A DNA stretch of 64,000 nucleotides from Nymphaea colorata (taxonomy: Eukaryota; Streptophyta; Magnoliopsida; Nymphaeales; Nymphaeaceae), in assembly GCF_008831285.2 (NCBI RefSeq), contig NC_045151.1:3965544-4029543 (forward strand), in the 5' to 3' direction. A program made the translations under genes and the position numbers. Positions 1 to 10,263 of the stretch are shown here, piece after piece (position 1 is the stretch's first letter; the number at the start of each line of letters is the position of its first letter). Under the pieces are notes generated by a model that saw only the letters and a list, made by a program, of their open reading frames with translations, ran no database searches and had not been told where the DNA came from.

Positions 1-467
1 GGACTTCGGGAAGACGGTTAGTCAGCTGCACCCAAGACTCCAAGAGACTGGCAATTATACACAATGTAACAACATTAGCAATAAGCCACTAGTGTGTTTT
101 TGTCCATCCAATGAGAATCTGAAAATGGCAAAGGAAGGAAGGTATGTATAATTCTATTGTAATTGTAAGCAAAAGTATTGATTATTCCATGGTTCCAATG
201 GTGATGAAACAATGCCTTCCAGCAACATGATCCCATGTCACAATCAATACTTTGCTTACAAAAAATGTGATTGTAGAATAGAATTAATCTACGTGCCTTC
301 TGAATTCCTGCTTCCTTTTCCATTTTCAGCTTCACAATGGAATGAGAAAGACCCACCAGTGTGTTATTGCTAATGTTCTTACATTTTGTCTTCGTGTCTC
401 ATGGAGGCTTGGCTAATCCTGACTAACTGTCTTCCAAAGTCTAAACCAAGTGAAGCATAAAGGCCAT
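1..467 (-). mobile_element. Foldback (long-TIR) element, family FB, copy a (left end cut)
   Basis: A nearly whole-length inverted repeat. The arm beginning with 'ggttagtcag' at the window start reappears in reverse complement near 415-435 ('ctgactaactgtcttcc'), and 'caataagccactagtg' reappears as 'caccagtgtgttattg' near 353-370. The element continues inward to a short centre around 200. No transposase is seen, so it is non-autonomous. About 30 bp of the left arm lies outside the window. I do not recognise a named family. Confidence 0.65.
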
Positions 468-1177
468 GTACATCATTTAAATTATGATCACTTTTTTATT
501 TATAATCTCTTATCAAGTAGAAAACAAATTTTAATCATTAAACAATAACAAAAACATGTAATACTAAAAATAATGAATCAATTAACAAATTCCTTTAAAC
601 AAGTACAAGGCCCTATCAGCCCCCTTTGGCTCTGCCCCTACTACCATACATTTGCAAGCTCTGTATGATACTTGGATTTTTCCAGCTTCAACAATCAAAT
701 TTATAGAAAAAAAACATGTGAGTGAAATATATCGGAATGTAATGTTTCTAGCAACGTTATATGCATAAGTAAAAAAATTCAAATTTTGATATATAAAAAA
801 CAAGAAAGGCAATTTTAGGTTTGAATATTGTTGAAGAAATTTTCGATGCAACCATGACAAGAATGACAATTTTATGTTTCAATATTATTGTTTACATCAA
901 AGGCTACTTTTCATTTACCCCTACAATTGTACTTTCCAAATTTTGAGTATTCGTATCTATGTTTTCCTAAAATGTGCTTGTGCTTTATTTGATAGAATAG
1001 AGTTGGCCAAAAAACCCCTAACTTGCAACAACATTTAAAAACAAAGATGGCATAGACTTTATACAATGGGTGATATGGTTCTAGCACTGGTGCAGCAAAT
1101 TATTCAAATTTGGAACCTATATGCATAAGTATCTCGGCCCTTGGCAGTAAGTAAATGAGCAGCTCCCATCAATCTCC

Positions 1178-1207
1178 AATTATATATATATATATATATA
1201 TATATAT
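1178..1207. repeat. TA microsatellite
   Basis: About 14 TA units. It sits at the same place as the TA tracts at 10847-10917 and 39419-39496 in the duplicated copies, but is much shorter than the latter. Confidence 0.9.
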
Positions 1208-1300
1208 TCTGCATTTTCATCTGAAAAGGTGATTTAGTAGAAGGTAAAGGGGAGACAGACATGATAAACGTTATACACAAAATAAATGACGTATAACATG

Positions 1301-1615
1301 CATGGCTTTTGTGCTTCACATGGTTGGACTTTGGGAGGACGGTTAGTCAGCTGCACCCAAGACTCCATGAGACAGGAATTATACACAATATAACAACAAT
1401 AGCAATAAACCACTGGTGGGTCTTTGTCCATCCTTTAAGAAGCTAAAAATGGCAAAGGAAAGAAGGTACGTATAATTCTGTTGTAATTGTAAGGAAAAGT
1501 ACTGATTGTTCCATGGTTCCAATGGTGATGAAACAATGCCTTCCAGCTAGGTGATCCCATGTCATGATCAATACTTTTGCTTACAAAAAATGTCCGACTG
1601 TAGAATATAAGTAAT
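1301..1615 (-). mobile_element. Foldback element FB, copy b (cut by assembly gap)
   Basis: It starts at the family end 'catggcttttgtgcttcac' and runs through 'ggttagtcagctgcaccc' and the conserved centre ('ccatggttccaatggtgatg', 1511-1530). It is then lost in the gap at 1616. Its counterpart in the other orientation is the copy at 10264-10748. Confidence 0.65.
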
Positions 1616-1715
1616 NNNNNNNNNNNNNNNNNNNNNNNNNNNNNNNNNNNNNNNNNNNNNNNNNNNNNNNNNNNNNNNNNNNNNNNNNNNNNNNNNNNNN
1701 NNNNNNNNNNNNNNN
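1616..1715. other. Assembly gap, 100 N
   Basis: Exactly 100 undetermined bases, the usual placeholder for a gap of unknown size. The left flank is in the middle of a foldback element, and the right flank is a different repeat ('caattcaataagggtatttt', also seen near 23035, 30900 and 35550). The true distance and even the adjacency are unproven. Confidence 0.98.
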
Positions 1716-3380
1716 CAATTCAATAAGGGTATTTTAATAATATAGCATAAATGTCTAACTTTTTCTCCCAATTGTTTTCAACCATATATATTGGAAAAGT
1801 TATGTGTGTGTGTGTGTGTGTGTATATATATACATGGGGGAGAGAGAGAATGAGAGTGAGAGAGAGATTGCTAGGTATGAGATACAAAAACAATAATTTT
1901 ACTCATTGATTTTTCGAAGATGGATAACTGAGAACAATTCAAGAAGGGTATTTTCATAATCTAACATAAGGAGTAACTTTTTCAATCAATTTTTTTCAAC
2001 AATTCATAGGGTTCCCACCTAAGGGTTTTTATAGGGTTGGCACCTAAGGGTTTAGTAACTACCAATTTCTCTCTCATACACAATATATATACATATAATA
2101 TATATATATAGCAATCAAAGACAAAATACTAATATTAAAATCTAACATTTATATTACTGTTATCAAATACATTGTGACAAGAACTTTATTTATTTATCTA
2201 TATAGCTTTCAAATTTGAATAATTTGCTGCACTAGTACAAGAACTATATCGCCGTTGTATAAGTCTATGACATCTTAGTTTTTAGACAACGTAGGACGTG
2301 AGAAGTCCTTTTGCCAACACTATTCTCTCAAATAAAGCACAAGCATAAGTTAGCAAAATTTAGATACAAATTGGAATGCACAATTAGTAGTGGTAAATGA
2401 CAAGTGACCTCCGATGTCAACAATAATATTGAAACATAAATCGTCATTCTTGCCATATTTAAAAGAAAAATGTTAACAACAATATTGGAACCTGAAATGG
2501 CCATTTCTGTTTTTGATACATCAAAACCTGAGTTTTTGACTTAAGTGTATAATCTTCCATGAAATTTTATTTTCCAATGTCTTACTGCTTATTTTTTCTA
2601 TAAATTTGATTGTTGAAGTACAAATCCAAGTATGCCTCTGAGCTTGATAAGAGTGACCTCAATTTAAGGATTTGATACTAATGTCACTGTGTTGTATATC
2701 CTTCAGTCAGATTGTCTTCATAAAGTTCTTGAATATGTGAATGAGGCAAGTGGCCTTTGTTCTTCACTTGATTTAGACTTCAGGAAGACAGTTAGTTGGG
2801 ATTACCAAAGCTTCCATGAGACAGATAGATGCAACATAAGAAGATTAGCAATAACATGCTGATGGTCTTTCTCAGTCCATTGAGAATCTGAAAATGGAAA
2901 AGAAAGCAAAAATTCAAACGGCATGTAGATTAAATCTATTGTACTGTCAGGAAGTGACTTGGGATCACGTAGATGAACAACATTTTTTTGCACTATTGGA
3001 CCATGGAACTTGTTGGACTCACCCAATTGATGAAAGAAGCTACTAGTTTTGAGGTTACATAGTTCCTATAGTAGTGATGAAACATTTAGACTTTTGCTTA
3101 CAAGTACAATAGACTTATACATACCTTGTTAATTGTTGCTTCTAATGCCATCTTCAGCTTCTCAATGGATTGACAAAGACCCTCTTATTGCTTTATGTTC
3201 TTATTTGTGTATAATTGCCTCTCTCATGGAGTCCTGGGTGCAGCTAACTAACCGTCTTCCCAAAATTCAAACTAAGTGAAGCAAAAAAGCAATGTTATAC
3301 ACCACTTATTTTGCATATAAAATAACGTTACCATGTTTGTGTCTTTCTTTACATTCTAATAAATCACCTTAATACTATAT
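1716..3380 (+). repeat. Diverged member of the local repeat complex
   Basis: Non-coding and AT-rich. 1716-2040 carries two degenerate copies of an 'acaattcaataagggtatttt' block. From about 2190 to 2650 it matches, with many differences, the units at 15560-16080, 17320-17800 and 25120-25590. Shared features are 'tttgaataatttgctgcact', the phrase about a 'caacaataatattgaaac' run, and 'gttgaagtacaaatccaagtat'. A foldback copy follows at 2752-3290. I see no gene in it. Confidence 0.7.
2752..3290 (+). mobile_element. Foldback element FB, copy c (diverged)
   Basis: Left arm 'agacagttagt' with 'tccatgagacagatag', right arm 'ggagtcctgggtgcagctaa' and 'ctaaccgtcttccc'. It is more diverged and longer than the other copies, so it is probably an old insertion. 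No coding capacity. Confidence 0.5.
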
Positions 3381-5400
3381 ATATATAGCATTGGCGATGA
3401 TTTGTGGTGTTTTTTTCGGCTTTTTGATTTTTTCACATACAGAATTGAATAAATTAAAGCTACCCCCACACGTGTGGAGATGCAAAAATTCAGGAGAAAA
3501 ATGGAGGCTTATTTGTAGGAATGTATCAGAAGTAGGAGTCTCAAATGAAAATTCTGAACTAAAGAGAATAAATGGCTTATTGCAAGAGGGATGATGCATC
3601 ATGCCCTCTTGTTGGATTTTCTAAAATAAATCTCTGACTTATTGTAACACTTGTTAGATTTGTAGGAAGTGAGAAGGATGGTCGCAGCTGCTAACACGTA
3701 AGTATTTGTTTCAAGATGCTTCCAATTATCTCAGACTTTAGAAGATTTGAATCCTTGTTTACCTTGTATCTCAAATTTAAAGATGTCAAGCCGGAGGGGA
3801 GGGATGTTGACTTGAGATCTATGTATTTGAAGATGTAAAGTTTACAAAACTATAGTATTGTCATTGTATCTTTTACACATAAGAATTGAGTTGCCTCAAA
3901 AGGCGCAGCAAAACTGGTCGTGTTTTGGACCTGTGAAAATGCAGGTCGTTAGTTCAATTTACATGGGTATTATGCTTATGCATCTTAAGTGGTGGAACAT
4001 CGTAGCTAAGTTGAAGGATGCAGTTCTGCCATAGTTGAAGCTGATGTAGTTCATGACCCCTAAGGCGTGGTGGGCCTCTTTTCAGGATGATAAGTTGCTA
4101 ATTATCTCCCACTCACTCAAAGAAAAAAACATAAGATTTTCATTTTTTTTAAAAAAAATCAATCATTCAAGCACACCTCACATTATGTGTAGGTAGGCAG
4201 TTGTAAGTGCAGATTATGAATGCCAGCAGGAGTATTTTTGTAATGATCTATATTAGCGCATGAAAATTTCATGCACTGTGTGGCGTACATAACCTGCTTT
4301 GGTCGAAGACAATTTTTTTTAAAGGAAATGTGGAGGCACATATGTAGATTTTATAATCAGTAATTCAAAACAGTAGTTTTATTTGCTAAAATAAAATAAA
4401 ATGAAGGCATACATGCCTTCACTGGATATGGCAATGCTGTTCTTTTATTAGTAATGAAAATGCAGGGAAGGATTGGAACCAAGGATGCATAATCGGGTTC
4501 TTTCAATATTGACAAATGGTTTGTTAATTAGACAGAATGGATGTGGGTTGGTGTGCCTTGCAGTGTGCATGGGGACAAAACAGTATTGAAACATGTAATG
4601 TCAGATTGTTTGGTCCTTACAAGAAAATTGGCCCTCCATTTTTCCTTTTTTATTTTTTTAGAGGTGTTTTGCAACATGAATTTGATGAATTTGCATTAAT
4701 AATGACAATAGATTTCATGAAACGTTATTTTTTATGTTTCATCACACTATCACAATCCTTGCAACAGATTTATGAAATGCTAAACTAGCGTATATGACGC
4801 CAAACATGTCTTATGGGGCTTTCCTTTTACTCTAATTTTAGCATTAAAAGAAAATCTGTGTTAAGGGGCTATTTGGTCGTTTCGGATATCCAAACATTTT
4901 CTTTCTGTTATGTTCAATCTACATTGCTTAAAATTTGCTTTGTGAATGAGGTGTAGTGTGTTCTGTGGGGAGTCAAGGTCCCATATGGTTGACCTTGATA
5001 GATTTTTTATTTGTCACTAGAATAGAATAAGGTCATAAGGTTGCCAGAAAGGGCATGTATCAATGGTTATGGTAGGGTGATATCAAGTGACATGTGTGGC
5101 TAGCAAATTTGTGGGTTTAAAAAAAGCTCCGTCTGTAATGTTTGATGTTTTGGAAATGTATAGTATAAAACATAGTGTTCTTCTTATCTAACACTGCTTG
5201 ATGGTGCTTGATAGCATAATGCAAAGAACATAAATGCCTTTTTTGGACACTCTAGGAATGGGATAAGACAACCCTAATTTGCCTGCTTTAGCCCGTGTTA
5301 TGCATTTCATAAAAAGAGAACACACAAAACATGAAATGCTGCTTCTTTGCTAGGAAGCCAAATTAGCATTTGGTAAGAGGAATAGGGTTCTTTTTGGTCA
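3381..5400 (+). repeat. Old diverged copy of the 12.3-13.4 kb / 20.9-21.8 kb sequence
   Basis: Pieces align in order with 12290-13440 and 20960-21790. They include 'cacgtgtggagatgcaaaaa' (compare 'cacgagtggatatacaaaag'), 'ggcaatgctgttcttttatt', 'aggggctatttggtcgtttc' at about 4863, 'ggggagtcaaggtcccat' at about 4967, and 'agaatagaataaggtcat'. It is interrupted by a SINE at 3888-4128. The small open frames here (for example 3391-3594 and 4537-4788) have no recognisable domain and sit inside repeat DNA. Confidence 0.65.
3877..4139 (+). mobile_element. tRNA-derived SINE insertion with target-site duplication
   Basis: The body is about 3888-4128 (241 bp). The head looks tRNA-like: an A-box-like stretch 'aaggcgcagc...aaactgg' near 3900-3920 and a B-box-like 'aggtcgttagttcaattt' at 3943-3960, spaced as in a pol III internal promoter. 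It ends in an A-rich tail (4119-4129). The flanks carry a near-perfect repeat: 'acataagaatt' at 3877-3887 and 'acataagattt' at 4129-4139, consistent with a target-site duplication from L1-type retroposition. The family name is unknown to me. Several bases of the boxes look decayed, so it is probably no longer active. Confidence 0.65.
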
Positions 5401-5509
5401 TGTCTTCCATCAGCGAATCAAGGATTTGTTGCAGGAAGATGTCCACCGCATGCTTTTGAGAAAATTTTCTACCAAACAAAATGTTAATAGAGGAATTAGA
5501 GGAAACATG

Positions 5510-6006
5510 GAGGCAGGTGAAGGAGTGGAGCCATTAACTCCTTCACCGTCTTCACCAAGAGTGGTCGATCTGACTTTGAAGTGTTTTTCAGCTTCAGGGG
5601 CGAAGACACCAGAATGTGTTTCATTGGATATCCTTATGAGGGCCTCAGGGAGCGTGGTATTTCCAACTTCATGGACAGCGGAAAGTTGGAAAAGGGGGAG
5701 GATATCAAGAAACTATTTGAATACATAGAGAGGTCCAAGATCTTTGTCCTTATCTTATCCAAATGCTTTGTAGAATTGAAATGGTGCTTGAAGGAGGTGA
5801 CCAAAAGTGTGGAGTGCAGGAAGGAGATAATGCAGGCCTTGGTGTGGTAACTTCCGGCATCCGCAGCCAGAACTGGCTCTTCAAATCTGCAATTAAGGAT
5901 GTTAGATCCAACAAGAAGCAATACCAGGTGGAGGTAGGAAATGGAGGATAGCATTGAAGAAAGTCGGAAATCTCTCTGGCTTCAATCTGATCAAGGACAT
6001 AAATGG
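5510..6006 (+). pseudogene. TIR-NBS-LRR (TNL) resistance gene, first-exon pseudogene
   Basis: TNL proteins are intracellular immune receptors; their first exon encodes a TIR domain that acts as an NADase and signalling module. A methionine start at about 5510 opens a Ser/Pro-rich leader (MEAGEGVEP...). The TIR core lies in another frame: the hallmark FFSFRGEDTR at about 5584-5613, then GLRERGI, FMDS.KLEKGEDI, IERSKIFV and a KWCLKEV motif, ending at a stop at 5848-5850. After a further frame change, the usual post-TIR linker can be read (RSQ...LFKSAI, then ALKKVGNLSGFNL, about 5865-5990). It ends at AATGG|GTATATG, matching the normal exon-1 donor at 6007. At least two frameshifts break it. No NB-ARC or LRR sequence is visible downstream. 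The TIR identification is firm; the exact number of lesions is inferred. Confidence 0.85.
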
Positions 6007-6829
6007 GTATATGTCTCTATCTCCCTCTCTCGCTCTTTCTCCAGAATAATTAAAATTTAATCAGATCTCTCTTTCTTTTCCTCTCTCTTTAAATTTATAG
6101 TCTAACAAGAAGAATGCTTTGTTGTCTGTAGCTTTTCAGTTGCTTCCATTCATATCTTATTCATATGCTTATTTTCTACTTGTGTTGTCCCAACATCATG
6201 TTCGGCTAGTATTTAGATATTTTTCCTTTAAAATCATTATTTTATTGGCTAATTAATGTAACACATCCTTCACTATTGGAGTTTCCCAAATTCATCTTCG
6301 AGTTACTTAAGTTAAGTAACCATGACATATCCTTAAAGCTATAGATACAAGTGAGAAACTTTAAGTCGTGATTTTGTGTTGAGACTACTATATAGATGTA
6401 CATATATATTGGCCGATTGGTCAATTAATTGGTGGGTCACAAGGTTCAACATTTTTTTCCTTTGGCATAAAAATATATAATATATCATTCAATAAAGACA
6501 CAATTTCCTTGAAATATAAATCATAAATTGTTCACCTTTTTGAAAAATTTATCTTTATAAGTAACAGCTCGTTAACCATGTAATGAAGTTAAAAAATGTT
6601 TCATAATCTATGCATGTAACTCGCACACAAACACACGTACATATCTAAAATATTTGGAAATATATATATATTATATATATATTTCAAAATATCTTAGATA
6701 TTGGTTTCATTTCTTTAATTTTTAACAGCAGTAAAAAACATAAAAGCTTTAACCATGCAATGAAGTTAAAAATGTTTCATAATCAATGCGTGTAACACAC
6801 ACACACCTGTACATATCTAAAATATTTTG

Positions 6830-6864
<35 letters not shown>

Positions 6865-7017
6865 CCAAATATTTTAGATACTGGTTTCTTTCTTTAATTT
6901 TTCACAGCAGTAAAAAAACATAAAAGCTTCAAAGCTACTAAACTAGCTTAGAGTCTTTTATTGATAATTCTAGTACTTCACAAGGTATGACATTATTTTT
7001 CCTTGAAATATAAATTA
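6007..7017 (+). repeat. AT-rich intergenic DNA with ~177-bp tandem repeats and hairpins
   Basis: No gene seen. The first 100 bases are CT-rich and could be old intron sequence of the TNL fragment. From about 6574 a unit of about 177 bp is repeated ('aaccatgtaatgaagtta' at 6574, 'aaccatgcaatgaagtta' at 6751). It is related again to the start of the duplicated block at about 7064. Each unit contains a CA tract followed by an inverted repeat around a TA run, for example 'ctaaaatattttggaatata' near 6818 against 'tgttccaaatattttag' near 6861. Confidence 0.6.
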
Positions 7018-7116
7018 TAAATTGTTCACCTTTTTGAAAAATTTATTTATAAGTAACAACTTGTTAACCATGTAATAAAATTTGTAAATGTTTCATGATC
7101 AATGCACCACACACAC

Positions 7117-7148
<32 letters not shown>

Positions 7149-7983
7149 GACATATATATCAAATTATTATAGATATTGGTTTCATTTCTTTGATTTTCAA
7201 GGCAGTAAAAAACATTAAAGCTTTAAAGCTACTAAAGAAGCTTAGAGTCTTTGATATGTTAAAAACAAATAGAGTTTCAGCTAGCCAGATTTAATTATAT
7301 AACAAAACACAGTTAATGTGTGTACAAGTGTGTAAAAAAAATCATGAGACTTGTTTTTCTAATTAACAAGAAGAAAATGTATAAAATAATTCGTTTGAAC
7401 TGTAAAAATTTCTTTGTTTGAATTCTTTAACGATTACAGCCGGTATATTGGGAACCGATAATTTTTTAGTGATGTCAGTGGTTGATTACCCACTATCTAC
7501 ATAAATGCTGTTTAACAAATCACTTTTTTTGTTCTCTCTGATGTTTATATTATAAGGTACGAGATCCATAAATATTGATTTTAGTTGTTGATATTTCCAA
7601 GATGACGGCTGAGAAAATTACCCAACCAGATAAAAAATCTAGGGTTAATTTTGCTCTTGTTTTAACTTTTTAATCCTCCTGATGCTTCTTGTATTAACAC
7701 AAATCCTAACTTTTCTCTTTGTGAAACAAGCTTGGAAAGAGCCATGATACATTGAGTTTGTGGACAATGTGAACTGAGTTATTGGCTGATTGATCTATTT
7801 AGTAGGGAGTTAACAAGGTTCCACATATTTTTTCCTTCGGCGTAAAATTGTAAATTATATATCATTCAAGTACTTCACAAGGGATGGTATAATTTTTTCG
7901 TAAAATATTTTGGAAATTTATTTACAAGTAACACCTTGTTAACCATGTAACACAATTAATTAAATGTCTCTTGATCAAAGCAC

Positions 7984-7985
<2 letters not shown>

Positions 7986-8045
<60 letters not shown>
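7986..8045. repeat. TA microsatellite
   Basis: A nearly pure TA run with one phase change. The matching place in the other copies (31930-31946 and 36577-36600) is much shorter. Confidence 0.92.
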
Positions 8046-8051
<6 letters not shown>

Positions 8052-8249
8052 TTGAAATCTGGTGAGCATTTTCTGCCTCTGAAAAATGGCTTTGCATGAG
8101 TTAGAGAAAGTTTGGAAAGTACATGTTGGTGATCTACTCAATAAAGCAGACTAACTGATCAATGATACGTATCTGATACTAGTGAAAAACCATTGTCCGT
8201 CCTTCTCTATCAGATTGAACCTCTTTATAAAGTTCTTGAATATGTGAAT

Positions 8250-8400
8250 GAGGTACAAGAAGACAGTTAGTCAAGATTACCCAAGACTCCATGAGATAGG
8301 TAGACACAATGTAACAACATTAGCAACCTCAGTCAATTAACAAGCTGAAAATGGAAAAGAAAGCAAGAATTCGGAAGGCATGTAGATTATTCTACCGTCT
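8250..8400 (+). mobile_element. Foldback element FB, left arm only, copy d
   Basis: It contains 'agacagttagtcaagattac', 'ccatgagataggtagacaca' and 'aagctgaaaatgg', then stops; the right arm is missing. Identically truncated copies occur at 32146-32295 and 36802-36950, so the truncation predates the segmental duplications. Confidence 0.6.
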
Positions 8401-8410
8401 GACCAAGTTC

Positions 8411-9352
8411 TTCAACAGCGCCACGGACCAAGTTTCATTTTTCAGTCTTGCAATTTTGTTATAGTTTTGGCATTATCCTTTTCTGGAATTTGACATTGAA
8501 TTAAAATTGTATGGACTGTTTCAAATTTTGATATTAATTTTCTCATTTTATTCACATTATTTAATCTTATGAATCTCACTAAGCCCATTGATCATTCGTA
8601 AGATTTGCTCACCATCACTCAAATTTCAAGCTGGGGCCGGCACATAATGATCCACATTCCAAAGCGTAAAGAATCAATCATGTGATTTTTTTTAAACCAA
8701 AGGACCCTAAAATTTATTTCTAACATCTTCGAGAACCTGCTGGCAGCATGCATTGGAACTTTTCTTTAAAAAATCGTAGAGTTGTCCACATGGTATGGAC
8801 GGTGAAGGGAAACATTTCCATGTCCCAATCAATATGCAACAGTGATATTGCTATGGAAGAATTTGATGGACACGGTCCCATGGAATGGAATAGAAGCAGT
8901 GAGTTGCAGACAATCATTGAACATACATTTTGAAAATATAAGGCCGAAGCAAGCCATCTGTGATTGTTTTTAGGAAATGAAAGAGAGCAGATTGTTGTCC
9001 ACACACAAAATTTAAAGTTTATGAGTGCCAAAGAGAGCAACAAGAGGAAGGCCGAGATATGAAAAAGTCAGGCGTAATAGACACACCAATACATCTCTCT
9101 CCCTCTCCTAAAGGAAAAAGATGATGGAAATTGACGTGAGCTATTCGTTTACCTGATGCCAAGGGCCAAGATACCTAACTTTAATTCAGTATTGTAGTTG
9201 GATGGGCCTAGATTCAATTATATGGGGCAGCTTCACAAGACCTGGGTAGATGTCTCTTTATATATTTAGTGTTTCATGGAAAAAACAGCTTCTGCATGTT
9301 TGCTGCTGCCCATGAAAAATGAACTCATGAACTGCACAAAAACTAGGAGTCA
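8411..9352 (+). other. Intergenic repeat DNA, no recognised gene
   Basis: Present three times in the window (here, about 32310-33240 and about 36965-37895). Short open frames exist on both strands (61 aa at 8748-8933 plus; 107 aa at 8720-9043 minus, 92 aa in the copies). They overlap each other, have no recognisable domain, and the minus frame changes C-terminally between copies by a frameshift. It lies directly 3' (minus strand) of the LINE remnant and could be decayed LINE sequence, but I cannot show that. Confidence 0.5.
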
Positions 9353-9775
9353 CTAGTCGGTGGAAGGTTGCAGCGGGCAGCCTTGGCAGCCATCAACAAA
9401 GAATTTGTTGTGCAAGCCACTATGTACCTCCCATATGACTTGGGACCCAATTGTTTTCCATGCTGAGAATATGTGCCACCACATGGAAAAACAGCCTGGG
9501 TAAGAGTTGACAATCCATGGGCTTTGGGAGCTATGTATCTGGCTCTTATCATATTCAAGCAAAGGGAATCAGTTTGCAAGGCTTTGCAATCTAAAGCTGC
9601 AAGAGATGCATGGTTAAAGTCAGTTAGCCTCCTTAAACCTATCTTACCTTTCTCTTTGGGGAGGCAAAGGGAAGGCATCTGACCAGATGGCTATTGCGAC
9701 AAATTTCATTCTCCTTCAATGAAATTAGCACATGCCCTTGCCTGTTCAATTTTTTGAAGGATGGAAGGCAGGATC
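9353..9775 (-). pseudogene. LINE (L1-type) remnant: region after reverse transcriptase (zf-RVT-like)
   Basis: Plant L1-type LINEs encode a reverse transcriptase followed by a conserved 'CLPKEEGGLGxR' stretch and a zinc-binding zf-RVT region. On the minus strand, about 9675-9550 reads LCLPKEKGKIGLRRLTDFN, then ARYI. In another frame, about 9515-9360 reads MWWHIFSAWKTIGSQVIWEV followed by FFVDG. Upstream (about 9775-9690) there are IEQARA and a WSD motif, again in a third frame. The order fits the family, but the frame changes show it is dead. Two further copies lie at 33245-33665 and 37898-38318, carried by segmental duplication. No catalytic RT motif is present in the fragment. Confidence 0.65.
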
Positions 9776-10263
9776 TTAAAGACAAGCCCCCCAATATGGA
9801 CTCATGTAAAACAGAGTTTCCATTACTGATATCAAATACTTTGTGGCAAAAGCATTTTTAGTTATGCATATAGGTTCCAAATTTGAACCATTTGCTGCAC
9901 CAATGCTAGAACCATGTCACCTTTGTTTATAAATGATGTTGGAAGTTGGGTTTTTTGCCAACTCTATTCTCTCAAATAAAGAACAAGCACATGTTAGGAA
10001 AACTTAGATACAAATACTCAAATTTGCAAAGTACAATTGGTAGGGGTAAATGATTAGTGGCCTTTGATTATACAAATCCAAGTATCATGCAGAGCTTGCA
10101 AATGTATGGTAGCCGGGGCGGAGTGAAGGGGGCCTGGCAGGGCCTTGTAATTTTTTAAAAGAATTCATTTGTTGATTAATTATTTTTAGTATTACATGTT
10201 TTTGTTGTTGTTTAATGATTACAGTTCGTTTTCTACTTGATAAGTTATTTAAATGAGAGAGAT
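9776..10263 (+). repeat. Repeat unit with 'ggcggag...gggggcc' motif
   Basis: Short form of the recurrent unit ('aggttccaaatttgaaccat', 'caaataaagaacaagcacat'), followed at about 10110 by 'agccggggcggagtgaaggg' and 'ggcctggcagggcc'. The G-rich motif recurs at about 11458, 17845, 25632, 34023, 38680 and 40055. It resembles the terminal sequence common in plant non-autonomous DNA elements. No gene seen. Confidence 0.5.

Larger units (their letters stand above)
1..1615 (-). repeat. Inverted copy of the repeat block at ~10440-12096 and ~39005-40693
   Basis: Read on the minus strand, this stretch follows the same order as about 10440-12096 and 39005-40693: half a foldback element, a TA microsatellite (about 1180-1206), the 'ccaaatttgaataatttgctgcac' type unit, then a second foldback element. 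The last 50 bases before the gap are the exact reverse complement of the DNA starting at 10440. The first bases match the reverse complement of 40626-40693 better than the 12.0-kb copy, because the 12.0-kb copy lacks one G. No protein-coding content is supported. The copy runs off the window on the left and into the assembly gap on the right. Confidence 0.85.

Noticed and set aside
1568-1771. Open frame spanning the first N gap
   Set aside because: It is created by translating N bases. The same applies to 42857-43069 and 42862-43050 across the second gap.
7088-7294. 68-aa frame with a Leu-rich stretch (KALKLLKKLRVFDM) that resembles a leucine-rich repeat
   Set aside because: It is too short, arises from AT-rich repeat DNA, has a CA/TA microsatellite in its N-terminus, and is not kept in the sister copies as a longer frame.
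8720-9043. 107-aa minus-strand frame repeated at 32620 and 37273
   Set aside because: Present in three copies through segmental duplication. The N-terminal part shifts frame between copies, an opposite-strand frame of similar quality overlaps it, and there is no domain.
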